Shown here piece by piece: positions 1 to 7,189 of a DNA stretch of 64,000 nucleotides. Position numbers and translations under genes: made by a program. Position 1 is the stretch's first letter; each line of letters starts with the position of its first letter. The notes beneath the pieces were generated by a model, which had not been told where the DNA came from, did not search any database, and saw only the letters and a program-made list of their open reading frames with translations. This DNA is from Agrococcus casei LMG 22410 (lineage in GTDB: Bacteria; Actinomycetota; Actinomycetes; Actinomycetales; Microbacteriaceae), in contig NZ_FUHU01000026.1 in assembly GCF_900163565.1 (NCBI RefSeq), positions 1-64,000 of the forward strand, given 5' to 3'.

Positions 1-1
1 G

Positions 2-511
2 AGTCTCTGTCGTGCCTTCCTGGTAACGACTGTCTACAAGAAGTGTCACACCCCAGAGCTCCTGGAGTTGAACGGGTGGGTGGACTGGCTCCGCCACACC
101 TACGGCCTGCCCGCGCAGGTGGTGCCCCCGATGTGGCACCGCCACCCCGAGCTCCTCTGGGAGCTCTCCGCCCTCCGCCAGCACTGGCTGTTCTGCTTCG
201 ACCCCCAGGCGAAAGGCAACCAGGCCCTCGCCTGGCATCACGATTTTTCCCAAGCGCGGGAGCGACTGCGGGATTGGGTCACCATCTCTGGCACCCGCCT
301 CGACCGCGACCGCCCCACCCGCATCACCTCCTGGCCCGGCGGCGAAGCCGAAGACTGGACCGAACCCGACACCACCGAACGCCCCGTCGCAGGGCGCACG
401 GACGACTTCCTCGCATTTGTCGCCGAACAGGTCGCCGCACGACGCGCAGAACAAGACGCAACGATCCATGACGTGATCTCCGAAGAACAGCAGGCCCGTG
501 ATGGCCGGTAG
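2..511 (+). CDS. DUF4913-like hypothetical protein, 5' end outside window
   Basis: The frame is open from the window edge to the TAG at 509-511, so the gene probably starts upstream. A TTG at 68 is the first possible internal start, but the residues before it look coding. The visible part has a Trp- and His-rich core (WVDWLRHTYGL, then MWHRHPELLWELSAL, then WHHDFSQARERLRDW) and a charged C-terminus. This pattern resembles DUF4913-type proteins seen on actinobacterial plasmids and conjugative elements; the match is from memory and function is unknown. Codon choice favours CTC, CCC and GCC more than the chromosomal genes to the right. It lies inside the integrated element, just before a small gene and the recombinase. 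Confidence 0.5.
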   Translation, partial: SLCRAFLVTTVYKKCHTPELLELNGWVDWLRHTYGLPAQVVPPMWHRHPELLWELSALRQHWLFCFDPQAKGNQALAWHHDFSQARERLRDWVTISGTRLDRDRPTRITSWPGGEAEDWTEPDTTERPVAGRTDDFLAFVAEQVAARRAEQDATIHDVISEEQQARDGR

Positions 512-746
512 GCGTCGCCCGTATCAGCGGAAGACCGGGTACGTCCCGCAAGCGGAACGCTCTTACGGGATCCGGGTGGTGCACCGGGAGCGTCCGAACA
601 TGGCCGCGTTGACGGAGTTGTTCGTCCGGTTCACGCTCGCCGAAGCCCACGCCAGTCGCGATCTCCAGAACGAGCCTGTGATCGCGCGTCCGGAAGTGCT
701 GAAACCCGTTCGCGGTGCCCCGGATCTCACTGCCGAAGGAAGGTAA
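501..746 (+). CDS. Small hypothetical protein of the integrated element
   Basis: An 81-residue basic protein that I do not recognise. ATG at 501 (or GTG at 498) overlaps the end of the previous gene by about 10 bases, and the stop at 744-746 lies 55 bases before the preferred recombinase start. This is the close packing expected of an element operon. It begins MAGRRRPYQRKTGYVPQ and has no visible membrane segment or metal motif. It might be a small DNA-binding or accessory protein of the element, but that is only a guess from its charge and place. Confidence 0.5.
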   Translation: MAGRRRPYQRKTGYVPQAERSYGIRVVHRERPNMAALTELFVRFTLAEAHASRDLQNEPVIARPEVLKPVRGAPDLTAEGR

Positions 747-801
747 CATCACCACCCGCCCAGAACACGCATCGGCGGGGAGAAAACCGAGGACCCCCGC
801 C

Positions 802-2859
802 ATGCTGCATGCCACTGACACCATCGCACCTCCATCCACTCCGCCTGCGGAAACGATGCTTGCTCCCGCAGTGACCTATCTGCGGGTGTCGACGAAGGAG
901 CAGGCCACCAAGGGCGGAAACGACGAAGGATTCTCGATCCCCGCCCAACGCGCCGCGAACCACGCCAAAGCCGACGCCCTCGGCGCGGGCATCGTGAAAG
1001 AGTTCGTCGACGCGGGCGAGTCGGCGAAGAAAGCCGACCGGCCCGCACTACGGGAGATGATCGCCTACGTCAAGGCGCACAAGGTCGCGTACTGCATCGT
1101 CCACAAGGTCGACCGGCTTGCCCGCAACCGTGCAGACGACGTCGAGATCCACCTCGCGCTCCGCGAAGCAGGCGTGCTGCTGGTGTCGGCGACGGAGAAC
1201 ATCGACGAGACCCCGTCGGGGATGCTGCTGCACGGGATCATGTCCTCGATCGCGGAGTTCTACTCGGTGAACCTCGCCAACGAGGTCATGAAGGGCCTCG
1301 TCCAAAAGGCCTCTACCGGCGGCACCCCCATGCGCGCCCCCATCGGCTACCGCAACACCCTCCACCGCGACGATCTCGGACGCGAAGTGCGAGGCATCAC
1401 CCTCGACCCCGACAGGGCGCGCCTGGTCAAGTGGGCATTCACCGCGTACGCATCCGGGAACTACAGCCTCGCCCAGCTCCGCACCGAACTCACCAAGAAA
1501 GGTCTTCGCAGCGTCCCGACGCCCAAGCGTCCCGCACGCCCGCTCGGGCTATCGTCGGTGCACCGGATGCTGCAGAACCCCTATTACAAGGGCGACGTCG
1601 TCTACCGCGGCGTCCGCTACGACGGCGCGCACGAACGTCTCATCGAACCCGAGATCTGGTACCAGGTGCAGTCCGTGCTCCGCTCCCACGCTCAGTCCGG
1701 GGTCCGCACCCAGAAGCACGATCACTTCCTCAAAGGCACCCTGTACTGCGGGCGCTGCCGTCAGCGGATGACGATCATCCACGCGAAAAACCGGCACGGG
1801 AACATCTACCCGTACTTCATCTGTCTGGGCCGTAACAACAAGCGCACCACTTGCGACATGCCCTACGCACCCGTCGACAGGGTCGAGCAGCTCGTCGCCG
1901 ACTACTACCAGCGCATCACTCTCACTCCAGCGATGACCGACGCCCTCCGGGGGATGCTCGCCCACGAGTTCGACCAGCTCACCGCAGGCACGAATCAGTC
2001 CATCCGCGAGCTAACCGAACGCCGCAAACAAAACCTCAACGAGCAGGACAAGCTCCTCGAAGCACACCTCGCCGACGCCCTGTCATTGGACCAACTGAAG
2101 AAGTTCCAGACCCGGCTGCGCGCCGAACTCGACGGCATCGAGGCGCAGATCGCTGAACACCACAACGACTACCAAGGAGCCCGCAACCTCATCGACGGAG
2201 CCCTCGACCTCGCCCGCGACTTCGCCCAGATCTACGAGCGCTGCGACGACCAGAACAAGCGCCTGGCGAACCAGACCTTCTTCACCCGCATCTACCTCAA
2301 CGAGGGCGGCACCCTCACCGCCAACACCGCCGCACCCTTCACCATGATCCTCGACGAGAGCACGAAGCAGCAGGCCATCGCCTGGGCCGAAGCACGCACC
2401 ACCACCAACGAAGAGAGCGATGCTGTAACCCAAGACCTGTCTCTTCAGGCCGGGGTTACAACATCGCTCATTGTGTGCGGAAGGCGGGACTTGAACCCGC
2501 ACGCCGTGAGGCACAGGAACCTAAATCCTGCGTGTCTGCCAATTCCACCACTCCCGCGCAGTCTTCTACCTTACCGGGGTCTCCTGTGGATAACTTCGGC
2601 CCCGTCTGACGGCTTTGTGCTTGCCTGTTGGCCGTGCACGAGAATTCATCAGAGCATGCGGCCGAGGCTGTCGCCGACATCACAGCAGCGGTGCGCGATC
2701 GCGTTCGCCGAGAAGGCATCGACCTGGCCCACTCTGGCGATCGGGCTGAGCGGTACGTGCACGATGCGGTGCGCGACTACGCCGAGCGATCGCTCGGAGG
2801 CGGCATACCGGTGCTGCTCGACGAAGAGGCCGCCCGAGCCTCGGTGCTCGCAGCGCTGA
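802..2859 (+). CDS. Large serine recombinase (integrase) with read-through 3' end
   Basis: Site-specific recombinase that would cut and rejoin element and host att sites. From ATG 802, which has GAGGA about eight bases upstream, the resolvase domain opens with YLRVSTKEQ (catalytic Ser near residue 30). The recombinase domain follows, then a zinc ribbon (YCGRCRQRM ... YFICLGRN ... TTCDMPY) and a coiled coil rich in Glu, Lys and Leu. A longer start is GTG 715. Recognisable integrase ends near base 2400. After that the frame runs through an inverted repeat, antisense across tRNA-Leu (giving GRRDLNPHAV) and on to a TGA at 2857-2859, inside tadA in another frame. The tail is therefore host DNA, not a domain. 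The stop used in the excised circle cannot be seen. Family call is firm; the 3' end is uncertain. Confidence 0.85.
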   Translation: MLHATDTIAPPSTPPAETMLAPAVTYLRVSTKEQATKGGNDEGFSIPAQRAANHAKADALGAGIVKEFVDAGESAKKADRPALREMIAYVKAHKVAYCIVHKVDRLARNRADDVEIHLALREAGVLLVSATENIDETPSGMLLHGIMSSIAEFYSVNLANEVMKGLVQKASTGGTPMRAPIGYRNTLHRDDLGREVRGITLDPDRARLVKWAFTAYASGNYSLAQLRTELTKKGLRSVPTPKRPARPLGLSSVHRMLQNPYYKGDVVYRGVRYDGAHERLIEPEIWYQVQSVLRSHAQSGVRTQKHDHFLKGTLYCGRCRQRMTIIHAKNRHGNIYPYFICLGRNNKRTTCDMPYAPVDRVEQLVADYYQRITLTPAMTDALRGMLAHEFDQLTAGTNQSIRELTERRKQNLNEQDKLLEAHLADALSLDQLKKFQTRLRAELDGIEAQIAEHHNDYQGARNLIDGALDLARDFAQIYERCDDQNKRLANQTFFTRIYLNEGGTLTANTAAPFTMILDESTKQQAIAWAEARTTTNEESDAVTQDLSLQAGVTTSLIVCGRRDLNPHAVRHRNLNPACLPIPPLPRSLLPYRGLLWITSAPSDGFVLACWPCTRIHQSMRPRLSPTSQQRCAIAFAEKASTWPTLAIGLSGTCTMRCATTPSDRSEAAYRCCSTKRPPEPRCSQR
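2415..2469. repeat. 17-bp imperfect inverted repeat beside tRNA-Leu
   Basis: Arms at 2415-2431 and 2453-2469 match in 16 of 17 positions. The loop is 21 bases and holds a small inner stem, CCTG/CAGG. The repeat lies seven bases beyond the 3' end of the tRNA-Leu gene and inside the 3' part of the recombinase frame. Read on the minus strand it could terminate the tRNA transcript (followed by TCTTCGTT, a weak T-run). Its size, about 55 bp, would also suit a recombinase attachment-site arm. The repeat is seen directly; both roles are inference. Confidence 0.7.
2476..2557 (-). tRNA. tRNA-Leu (anticodon UAG)
   Basis: An 82-nt class II tRNA on the minus strand. The acceptor stem is GCGGGAG with CTTCCGC (one G-U pair), followed by discriminator A. 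The anticodon stem CAGGA/TCCTG closes a seven-base loop TTTAGGT, giving anticodon UAG for CUN leucine codons. A long variable arm and the T-arm GGTTCAAGTCC are present. No CCA is encoded. The 3' end faces the recombinase, the usual geometry when an element has integrated into the 3' part of a tRNA gene. Confidence 0.95.
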
Positions 2860-3884
2860 CCGGCTTCGGGCCTCTGCAGCCGTTTCTCGACGACCCCGAG
2901 GTCGAAGAGGTCTGGGTCAACGACGCCTCGCGAGTCTTCATCGCCAGGCGCGGCATGAACACCGAAGTGGCAGTCAGCATTTCGGAACGAGAGCTGAGTG
3001 ACCTCGTCGAGCGGATGCTCGCCACGACCGGGCGGCGCGTCGACCTCTCGACGCCGTTCGTGGACGCATCGCTGCCCGACGGGTCGCGTCTGCACGTGGC
3101 AACGGGCGAAGTGGCGCGCGGCATGAGCATCAACATCCGCAAGTTCCTGAGGCGCATGGACTCGCTCGCCTCGATCGTAGACGCGGGCACCATGACTGAG
3201 CAGGCCGCACGATTTCTGCAGGCATCGGTCATCGCAGGCTGCAACGTGCTGGTGTGCGGAGCGACGCACACCGGCAAGACCACGCTGGTCAATGCGCTGA
3301 TCGGCGTGATCCGCGACAGCGAGCGCATCGTGACGGTCGAGGAGACATTCGAGCTGCGTCCGCGAGCACGCGACATCGTGGCGATGCAGTGCCGCCAGCC
3401 GTCGCTCGAAGGCACGGGCGAGGTGACGCTGCGCAAGCTCGTGAAGGAGAGCCTGCGCATGCGCCCCGATCGCCTGATCGTCGGCGAGGTGCGTGAAGCC
3501 GAGGCGCTCGACCTGTTGATCGCGCTCAACTCGGGCATCTCGGGCATGTGCACCATTCACGCGAACTCGGCCCGCGAGGCGCTGCTCAAGCTCACGACCC
3601 TGCCGCTGCTGGCCGGGCGCAACATCGACATCGGATTCGTGGTGCCCACCATCGCCTCTGCCCTCGACATCGTCGTGCATCTCGACATCGACGCTCGCGG
3701 CAACCGCGGAGTCACCGAGATCACGGCGGTGACCGGTGCCGTCACGTCATCGGGAGGGCTCGAGACCACTCGCATTTTCGAGCGCATCGACGGGCAGCTG
3801 CAGGCGACCGGATCGATGCCCGTCAAGACCGAGCGCTACCGGCGGGCAGGCGTCGACATGGGCAGCTGGACGAGGGCAGCATAG
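2628..3884 (+). CDS. tadA: TadA/CpaF-family pilus assembly ATPase
   Basis: Cytoplasmic type II/IV secretion ATPase that powers assembly of a Tad (Flp-type) pilus. Walker A is GATHTGKTTL near residue 210-219, the Walker B region is RLIVGEVRE, and the His-box-like CTIHANS follows. The N-terminal domain has the usual FGPLQPFLDDPEVEEVWVN motif. At 418 residues it is of normal length. The start is weakly determined: TTG 2628 or GTG 2634, with no clear ribosome site. It is the first gene of the tad operon, right after the tRNA. A TadZ/Ssd partner, which often precedes tadA in actinobacteria, is not seen here. Confidence 0.92.
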   Translation: MAVHENSSEHAAEAVADITAAVRDRVRREGIDLAHSGDRAERYVHDAVRDYAERSLGGGIPVLLDEEAARASVLAALTGFGPLQPFLDDPEVEEVWVNDASRVFIARRGMNTEVAVSISERELSDLVERMLATTGRRVDLSTPFVDASLPDGSRLHVATGEVARGMSINIRKFLRRMDSLASIVDAGTMTEQAARFLQASVIAGCNVLVCGATHTGKTTLVNALIGVIRDSERIVTVEETFELRPRARDIVAMQCRQPSLEGTGEVTLRKLVKESLRMRPDRLIVGEVREAEALDLLIALNSGISGMCTIHANSAREALLKLTTLPLLAGRNIDIGFVVPTIASALDIVVHLDIDARGNRGVTEITAVTGAVTSSGGLETTRIFERIDGQLQATGSMPVKTERYRRAGVDMGSWTRAA

Positions 3885-4756
3885 TGACGCTCGGAATCCT
3901 GCTGGGAAGCGCGTTCGGCGCCGGCCTGCTGCTGTGCGCGTCGCCGTGGATGTGGCCCCGCACCGCCGAACGGCCTGCACGACCCCCTTCGAAAGCCGCT
4001 GCGCGCATCCGCGATCGCATGGCACAGGCGGGGCTGGGCCACGTGCCGCTGTTCGCTGTGGTGCTCGTGTCGCTCATCGCCGGCGCGATGGCCGCTGCGA
4101 TCGCGACGCTGCTGACGGGCATCATCGCCCTCGCGCCGATCGCCTTCGCCGGCGGTGCCGCTCTGCCGGTGGTCGGGCTGCAGTGGCGGGCGCGGAACAA
4201 GCGCAGCCGAATGGCGACCGTCTGGCCCGAGGTCATCGACCACATCACTGCCGGGGTTCGCAGCGGTCTGGCGGTTCCTGAAGCGCTGGCCCAAGTTGCG
4301 ACGGCAGGCCCCGATGCCGTTCGCGCAGAGTTCACGGCCTATGCAGCCGACTACCGCTCGACCGGTCGCTTCGAGCACAGCGTCGACCGGCTGAAGGCTG
4401 CTCTGGCCGATCCTGTCGCAGACCGGATCCTCGAGACGCTTCGCATGGCTCGTCAGGTCGGCGGCGGTGAAGTCGGAGCCGTGCTGCGGCAGCTCGGCAG
4501 CTATCTTCGGGTCGAGCATGCGATTCGCGGTGAGGTCATCGCGCGGCAGTCGTGGATCGTTTACGCCGCGCGTCTCGGGCTCGCAGCCCCGTGGCTGGTG
4601 CTGCTCGCGCTCTCGTTCCGACCCGAGGCGGCCCAGGCGTACAACACACCGGGAGGCATGGCTGTCATCCTCGGCGGCGCTGTCGTCACGCTGGTCGCCT
4701 ATCGCGTCATGATCGCGATCGGCAGGATGCCTGAAGACGAGAGGTCATTCGCATGA
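3884..4756 (+). CDS. tadB: TadB-like pilus assembly inner-membrane protein
   Basis: Type II secretion F-domain (GspF-like) membrane protein, 290 residues, that works with TadA and TadC as the platform for pilin polymerisation. GTG 3884 overlaps the tadA stop (TAGTG), after a GAGGGCAG ribosome site. The N-terminus has two hydrophobic stretches. The central F domain runs from WPEVIDHITAGVRSGL through DRLKAALADPVADRILETLRMA, and one or two membrane segments lie near the end. Reading frames that start further upstream within tadA are not real. The call rests on the domain pattern and operon order. Confidence 0.87.
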   Translation: MTLGILLGSAFGAGLLLCASPWMWPRTAERPARPPSKAAARIRDRMAQAGLGHVPLFAVVLVSLIAGAMAAAIATLLTGIIALAPIAFAGGAALPVVGLQWRARNKRSRMATVWPEVIDHITAGVRSGLAVPEALAQVATAGPDAVRAEFTAYAADYRSTGRFEHSVDRLKAALADPVADRILETLRMARQVGGGEVGAVLRQLGSYLRVEHAIRGEVIARQSWIVYAARLGLAAPWLVLLALSFRPEAAQAYNTPGGMAVILGGAVVTLVAYRVMIAIGRMPEDERSFA

Positions 4757-5682
4757 GCGCGGCATGGGCGCTGCTGCTGGGGAGCACCTTGGGCCTCGGC
4801 CTCTGGATGATCGCTAGCGTGGCTCCGGTGATGCGCAGGCCGCTGCTGATGCACCGCGTCGCACCGTACGTGCAGGGAGTCTCGGAGGGCGCCCGCGATC
4901 TGCTTTCGAGGCGCTCGGTGAACCCGCTGCACGTGCTCTCCAGCACCGCGGGCCCCGTGTGGCAGCCGCTCAGCACGCTGTTCAGCAGGATCGCGGGCGG
5001 CAGCGAGCTGACTCTGCAGAGGCTCCGTCAGGCCAAGTCGTCGCTGACGCTGTCGCAGCTGCGCTCACAGCAGGCGATCACCGCCGCGGCCGGTGCGGGG
5101 GTCGGAGGAGCTGCCGGCATCGTCGTCGCTGCCACGGGCGGCCAGGTGCTGCTGCCGCTGGCTCTTGCACCGGTGTGCGCTGTGATCGCCGTCGCCGGCT
5201 CCGACTGGCTGCTGCAGCAGCGCGCCCAGCGCAGGCTCCGTCGCATCTCGAGCGAGCTGCCGACCGTGCTCGAGTTCATCTCGCTGTCACTGTCGGCGGG
5301 CGAATCACTGGGCGATTCGCTGCGCCGCGTGTCGGCCCGCGGTCGAGGCGAGTTCGCCGGAGAGCTGGCAGAAGCCATGCGCGAGCATGCCACCGGTGTG
5401 CCGCTCGCAGACGCGCTGACGCGGCTGGAACGCGAGCTCGCGCATCCGCCCGTCACCAGGCTGATCGAGCAGCTGCGGGGTGCAATCGAGCGCGGTGCGC
5501 CGCTTGCCGCAGTGCTGCAGGCCCAGTCGTCGGATGTGCGCGACGAGGCCAAGCGCGCGCTGCTGGAGAGCGCTGGTCGCAAGGAGATCACCATGCTCGT
5601 TCCGCTGGTGTTCGGCTTGCTGCCCGCAACGATCGCGTTCGCCCTGTGGCCGGGCATCTACGTTCTGCAATCCGGATTCTGA
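4753..5682 (+). CDS. tadC: TadC-like pilus assembly inner-membrane protein
   Basis: Second F-domain platform protein, 309 residues, starting at ATG 4753 in a four-base ATGA overlap with tadB. An N-terminal hydrophobic segment is followed by a middle membrane pair (roughly 100-155). The F domain follows, with ELPTVLEFISLSLSAGESL and a second half that ends in a C-terminal membrane span (LVPLVFGLLPATIAFALW). With TadB it would form the cytoplasmic-membrane scaffold bound by TadA. Overlap with its neighbour indicates translational coupling. Confidence 0.87.
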   Translation: MSAAWALLLGSTLGLGLWMIASVAPVMRRPLLMHRVAPYVQGVSEGARDLLSRRSVNPLHVLSSTAGPVWQPLSTLFSRIAGGSELTLQRLRQAKSSLTLSQLRSQQAITAAAGAGVGGAAGIVVAATGGQVLLPLALAPVCAVIAVAGSDWLLQQRAQRRLRRISSELPTVLEFISLSLSAGESLGDSLRRVSARGRGEFAGELAEAMREHATGVPLADALTRLERELAHPPVTRLIEQLRGAIERGAPLAAVLQAQSSDVRDEAKRALLESAGRKEITMLVPLVFGLLPATIAFALWPGIYVLQSGF

Positions 5683-5708
5683 GACCGACAACCAACAAGG
5701 AGAGAACC

Positions 5709-5885
5709 ATGAAGACCATCACACGACGATTCGCGAGCCAGCTGCGTGACGACCGAGGGGATGTTCCCGGATGGGTGCTGATCTGCCTCATGACGGCCGG
5801 CATCGTCATCGTGCTCTGGGGAGTCGCCGGCCCTGCCCTCACTGGTGTTTTCCAATCGGCTATTGATCGCGTGATGGGTGTCTGA
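5709..5885 (+). CDS. Small Flp-pilin-like membrane protein
   Basis: A 58-residue protein in the pilin position of the tad operon, with a strong ribosome site (AAGGAGAG) and ATG 5709. It has a basic N-terminus, then DDRGDVPGWVLICLM leading into one hydrophobic helix, and a short amphipathic tail. Flp pilins are cut after a Gly and carry Glu at +5 (GxxxxE). Here the matching place reads RG-DVPGW, so the glutamate is missing, whereas the neighbouring TadE keeps RG-SATVEF. It may be the major pilin of a divergent family or an accessory pseudopilin. The strong ribosome site suggests high expression. Confidence 0.75.
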   Translation: MKTITRRFASQLRDDRGDVPGWVLICLMTAGIVIVLWGVAGPALTGVFQSAIDRVMGV

Positions 5886-6268
5886 TGCTCCGTCGCCTGC
5901 GCTGTGACAGGGGGTCTGCGACCGTGGAGTTCACGCTCGTCGCCCTCCTGCTGGTGCTGCTGGTGGTCTCGATCGTGCAGATCTCGCTTGCCCTCTACGT
6001 GCGCAACGTCGTGGTGGATGCAGCGGGCGAGGGTGCGCGTCACGGGGCGCTGCTCGGAGGAGACCGGCAGAGCGCGATCGAGCGCACCGAGCAGATCATC
6101 ACCGCAAGCGTGAGCGAACAGTACGCCCAGCAGATCACCTCCGAATACGCGACGGTCGACGGCATCGAGACGCTGGTCGTCTCGGTCGCGGCGCCGATTC
6201 CCGTGTTCGGGCTGGCAGGCATCGGGCAGGTCGAAGCAGAGGGCCACGGTGTTCTCGAGCTGCTGTGA
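5885..6268 (+). CDS. TadE-like minor pseudopilin
   Basis: A 127-residue protein with the TadE signature: CDRGSATVEFTLVALLLVLL (Gly, then Glu at +5, then a hydrophobic helix) followed by an extracytoplasmic domain. ATG 5885 overlaps the preceding TGA (TGATG). TadE proteins are minor pseudopilins processed by a dedicated peptidase and are needed for Flp pilus assembly. No peptidase gene is visible in the window. Assignment is by signature and operon place. Confidence 0.83.
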   Translation: MLRRLRCDRGSATVEFTLVALLLVLLVVSIVQISLALYVRNVVVDAAGEGARHGALLGGDRQSAIERTEQIITASVSEQYAQQITSEYATVDGIETLVVSVAAPIPVFGLAGIGQVEAEGHGVLELL

Positions 6269-6707
6269 GGCGGTGTTCGGGCGGATGCGCGACGACAGGG
6301 GGTCAGCCGCCATCGAGTTCGTGACGTTCGGGGTGCTGCTGACCGTGCCGATGCTCTACCTGGTGATCGCGCTCGCACAGCTGCAGGCCGGCTTCATGGC
6401 CGCCGAGGCGGCAGCGCGCAACGGCGCCAGGATGATCGCCGTCTACGGCGACCAGGCTGATGCGACCGCCGCGGCCGGAGCCGCCCTGGCCTTCTCGGAC
6501 GCAGGCTTCGGCGACCTCGAGCACACCATGACGATCGCCTGCAGCGGAGACGACTGCTCTCAGCCCGAGGGAACCGTCGCCGTGTCGGTGACAGCGCACA
6601 TCCCGCTGCCGCTCGTTCCCACGTTCGGCAACGCGGCCGGCGCCTCCGGCATACCCGTCTCAGCGACCGCAACCATGCCGATCTCGGCCTACGCAGAGGA
6701 GCCGTGA
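6249..6707 (+). CDS. TadE/TadF-like pseudopilin
   Basis: A second TadE-type protein, 152 residues from GTG 6249 and overlapping the previous gene by 20 bases. GTG 6273 and ATG 6285 are alternative starts, and the conserved part begins at MRDDRGSAAIEF. The hydrophobic helix (TFGVLLTVPMLYLVIAL) and a periplasmic-type domain with two Cys (IACSGDDCS) follow. It probably plays the TadF role next to TadE. The Cys pair might form a disulfide outside the membrane. The start codon is the weakest part of the call. Confidence 0.8.
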   Translation: MFSSCCEAVFGRMRDDRGSAAIEFVTFGVLLTVPMLYLVIALAQLQAGFMAAEAAARNGARMIAVYGDQADATAAAGAALAFSDAGFGDLEHTMTIACSGDDCSQPEGTVAVSVTAHIPLPLVPTFGNAAGASGIPVSATATMPISAYAEEP

Positions 6708-7153
6708 AGCAGATGACGAGACTCAGGCGAGTGCTGCGCGACGACGAGGGCAGCACGCTGCTGCTCACCATTGGCATGGCCATGCTGGCCCTCACGCTCA
6801 TTCTGACGGTGACCGCCGCCACGAGCCTCGCGGTCGAGCGCAGGCAGCTGTTCACCGTGGGCGACGGCGCCGCGCTGGTGGCATCCGAGACCTTCGTCGT
6901 CGATGACCTTGTCGGCATCTCGGCACCCACACAGCAGCTGCAGCAGGAGGCCCTGATCGCGGCTGCCCGCGACTGGGTCGCGCAGCAGGACCCGAGCGGC
7001 GAGACGACGGTGGTCGACGCGTACAGCGCTGACGGGCACAGTGCCACGGTCGTCGTGGCGAAGCGGTGGCGGCCGGCATGGCTGGGGTGGCTGCTGCCCG
7101 AAGGGCTGGTGATTCAGGTGACGGTCACGGCCCGCACGATGTTCGGGCAATAG
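6704..7153 (+). CDS. TadG-like pilus assembly protein
   Basis: Last gene of the tad operon (149 residues, GTG 6704, overlapping the previous stop). The sequence LRDDEGSTLLLTIGMAMLAL matches the N-terminal helix of TadG-like proteins, and a 100-residue extracytoplasmic part follows. It is much shorter than proteobacterial TadG (no von Willebrand domain) but typical of the short actinobacterial form. Role: minor component of the pilus or its anchoring. Note that Glu is replaced by Leu at the +5 place seen in TadE. Confidence 0.75.
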   Translation: MKQMTRLRRVLRDDEGSTLLLTIGMAMLALTLILTVTAATSLAVERRQLFTVGDGAALVASETFVVDDLVGISAPTQQLQQEALIAAARDWVAQQDPSGETTVVDAYSADGHSATVVVAKRWRPAWLGWLLPEGLVIQVTVTARTMFGQ

Positions 7154-7177
7154 CCAGCCTGCGTTGCCGAGGGCTGT

Positions 7178-7183
7178 TAGCGT
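7178..7183 (+). promoter_or_regulatory. -10 element TAGCGT of a leaderless transcript
   Basis: TAGCGT is followed by exactly six bases and then TTG 7190, the start of the next gene. The layout fits transcription starting at or next to the start codon and supports TTG 7190. Confidence 0.45.
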
Positions 7184-7189
7184 CAGAGC

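Noticed and set aside
2468-2860. Tail of the recombinase frame as a real domain
   Set aside because: It is the antisense translation of tRNA-Leu followed by off-frame tadA, so I treat it as read-through, not a domain.
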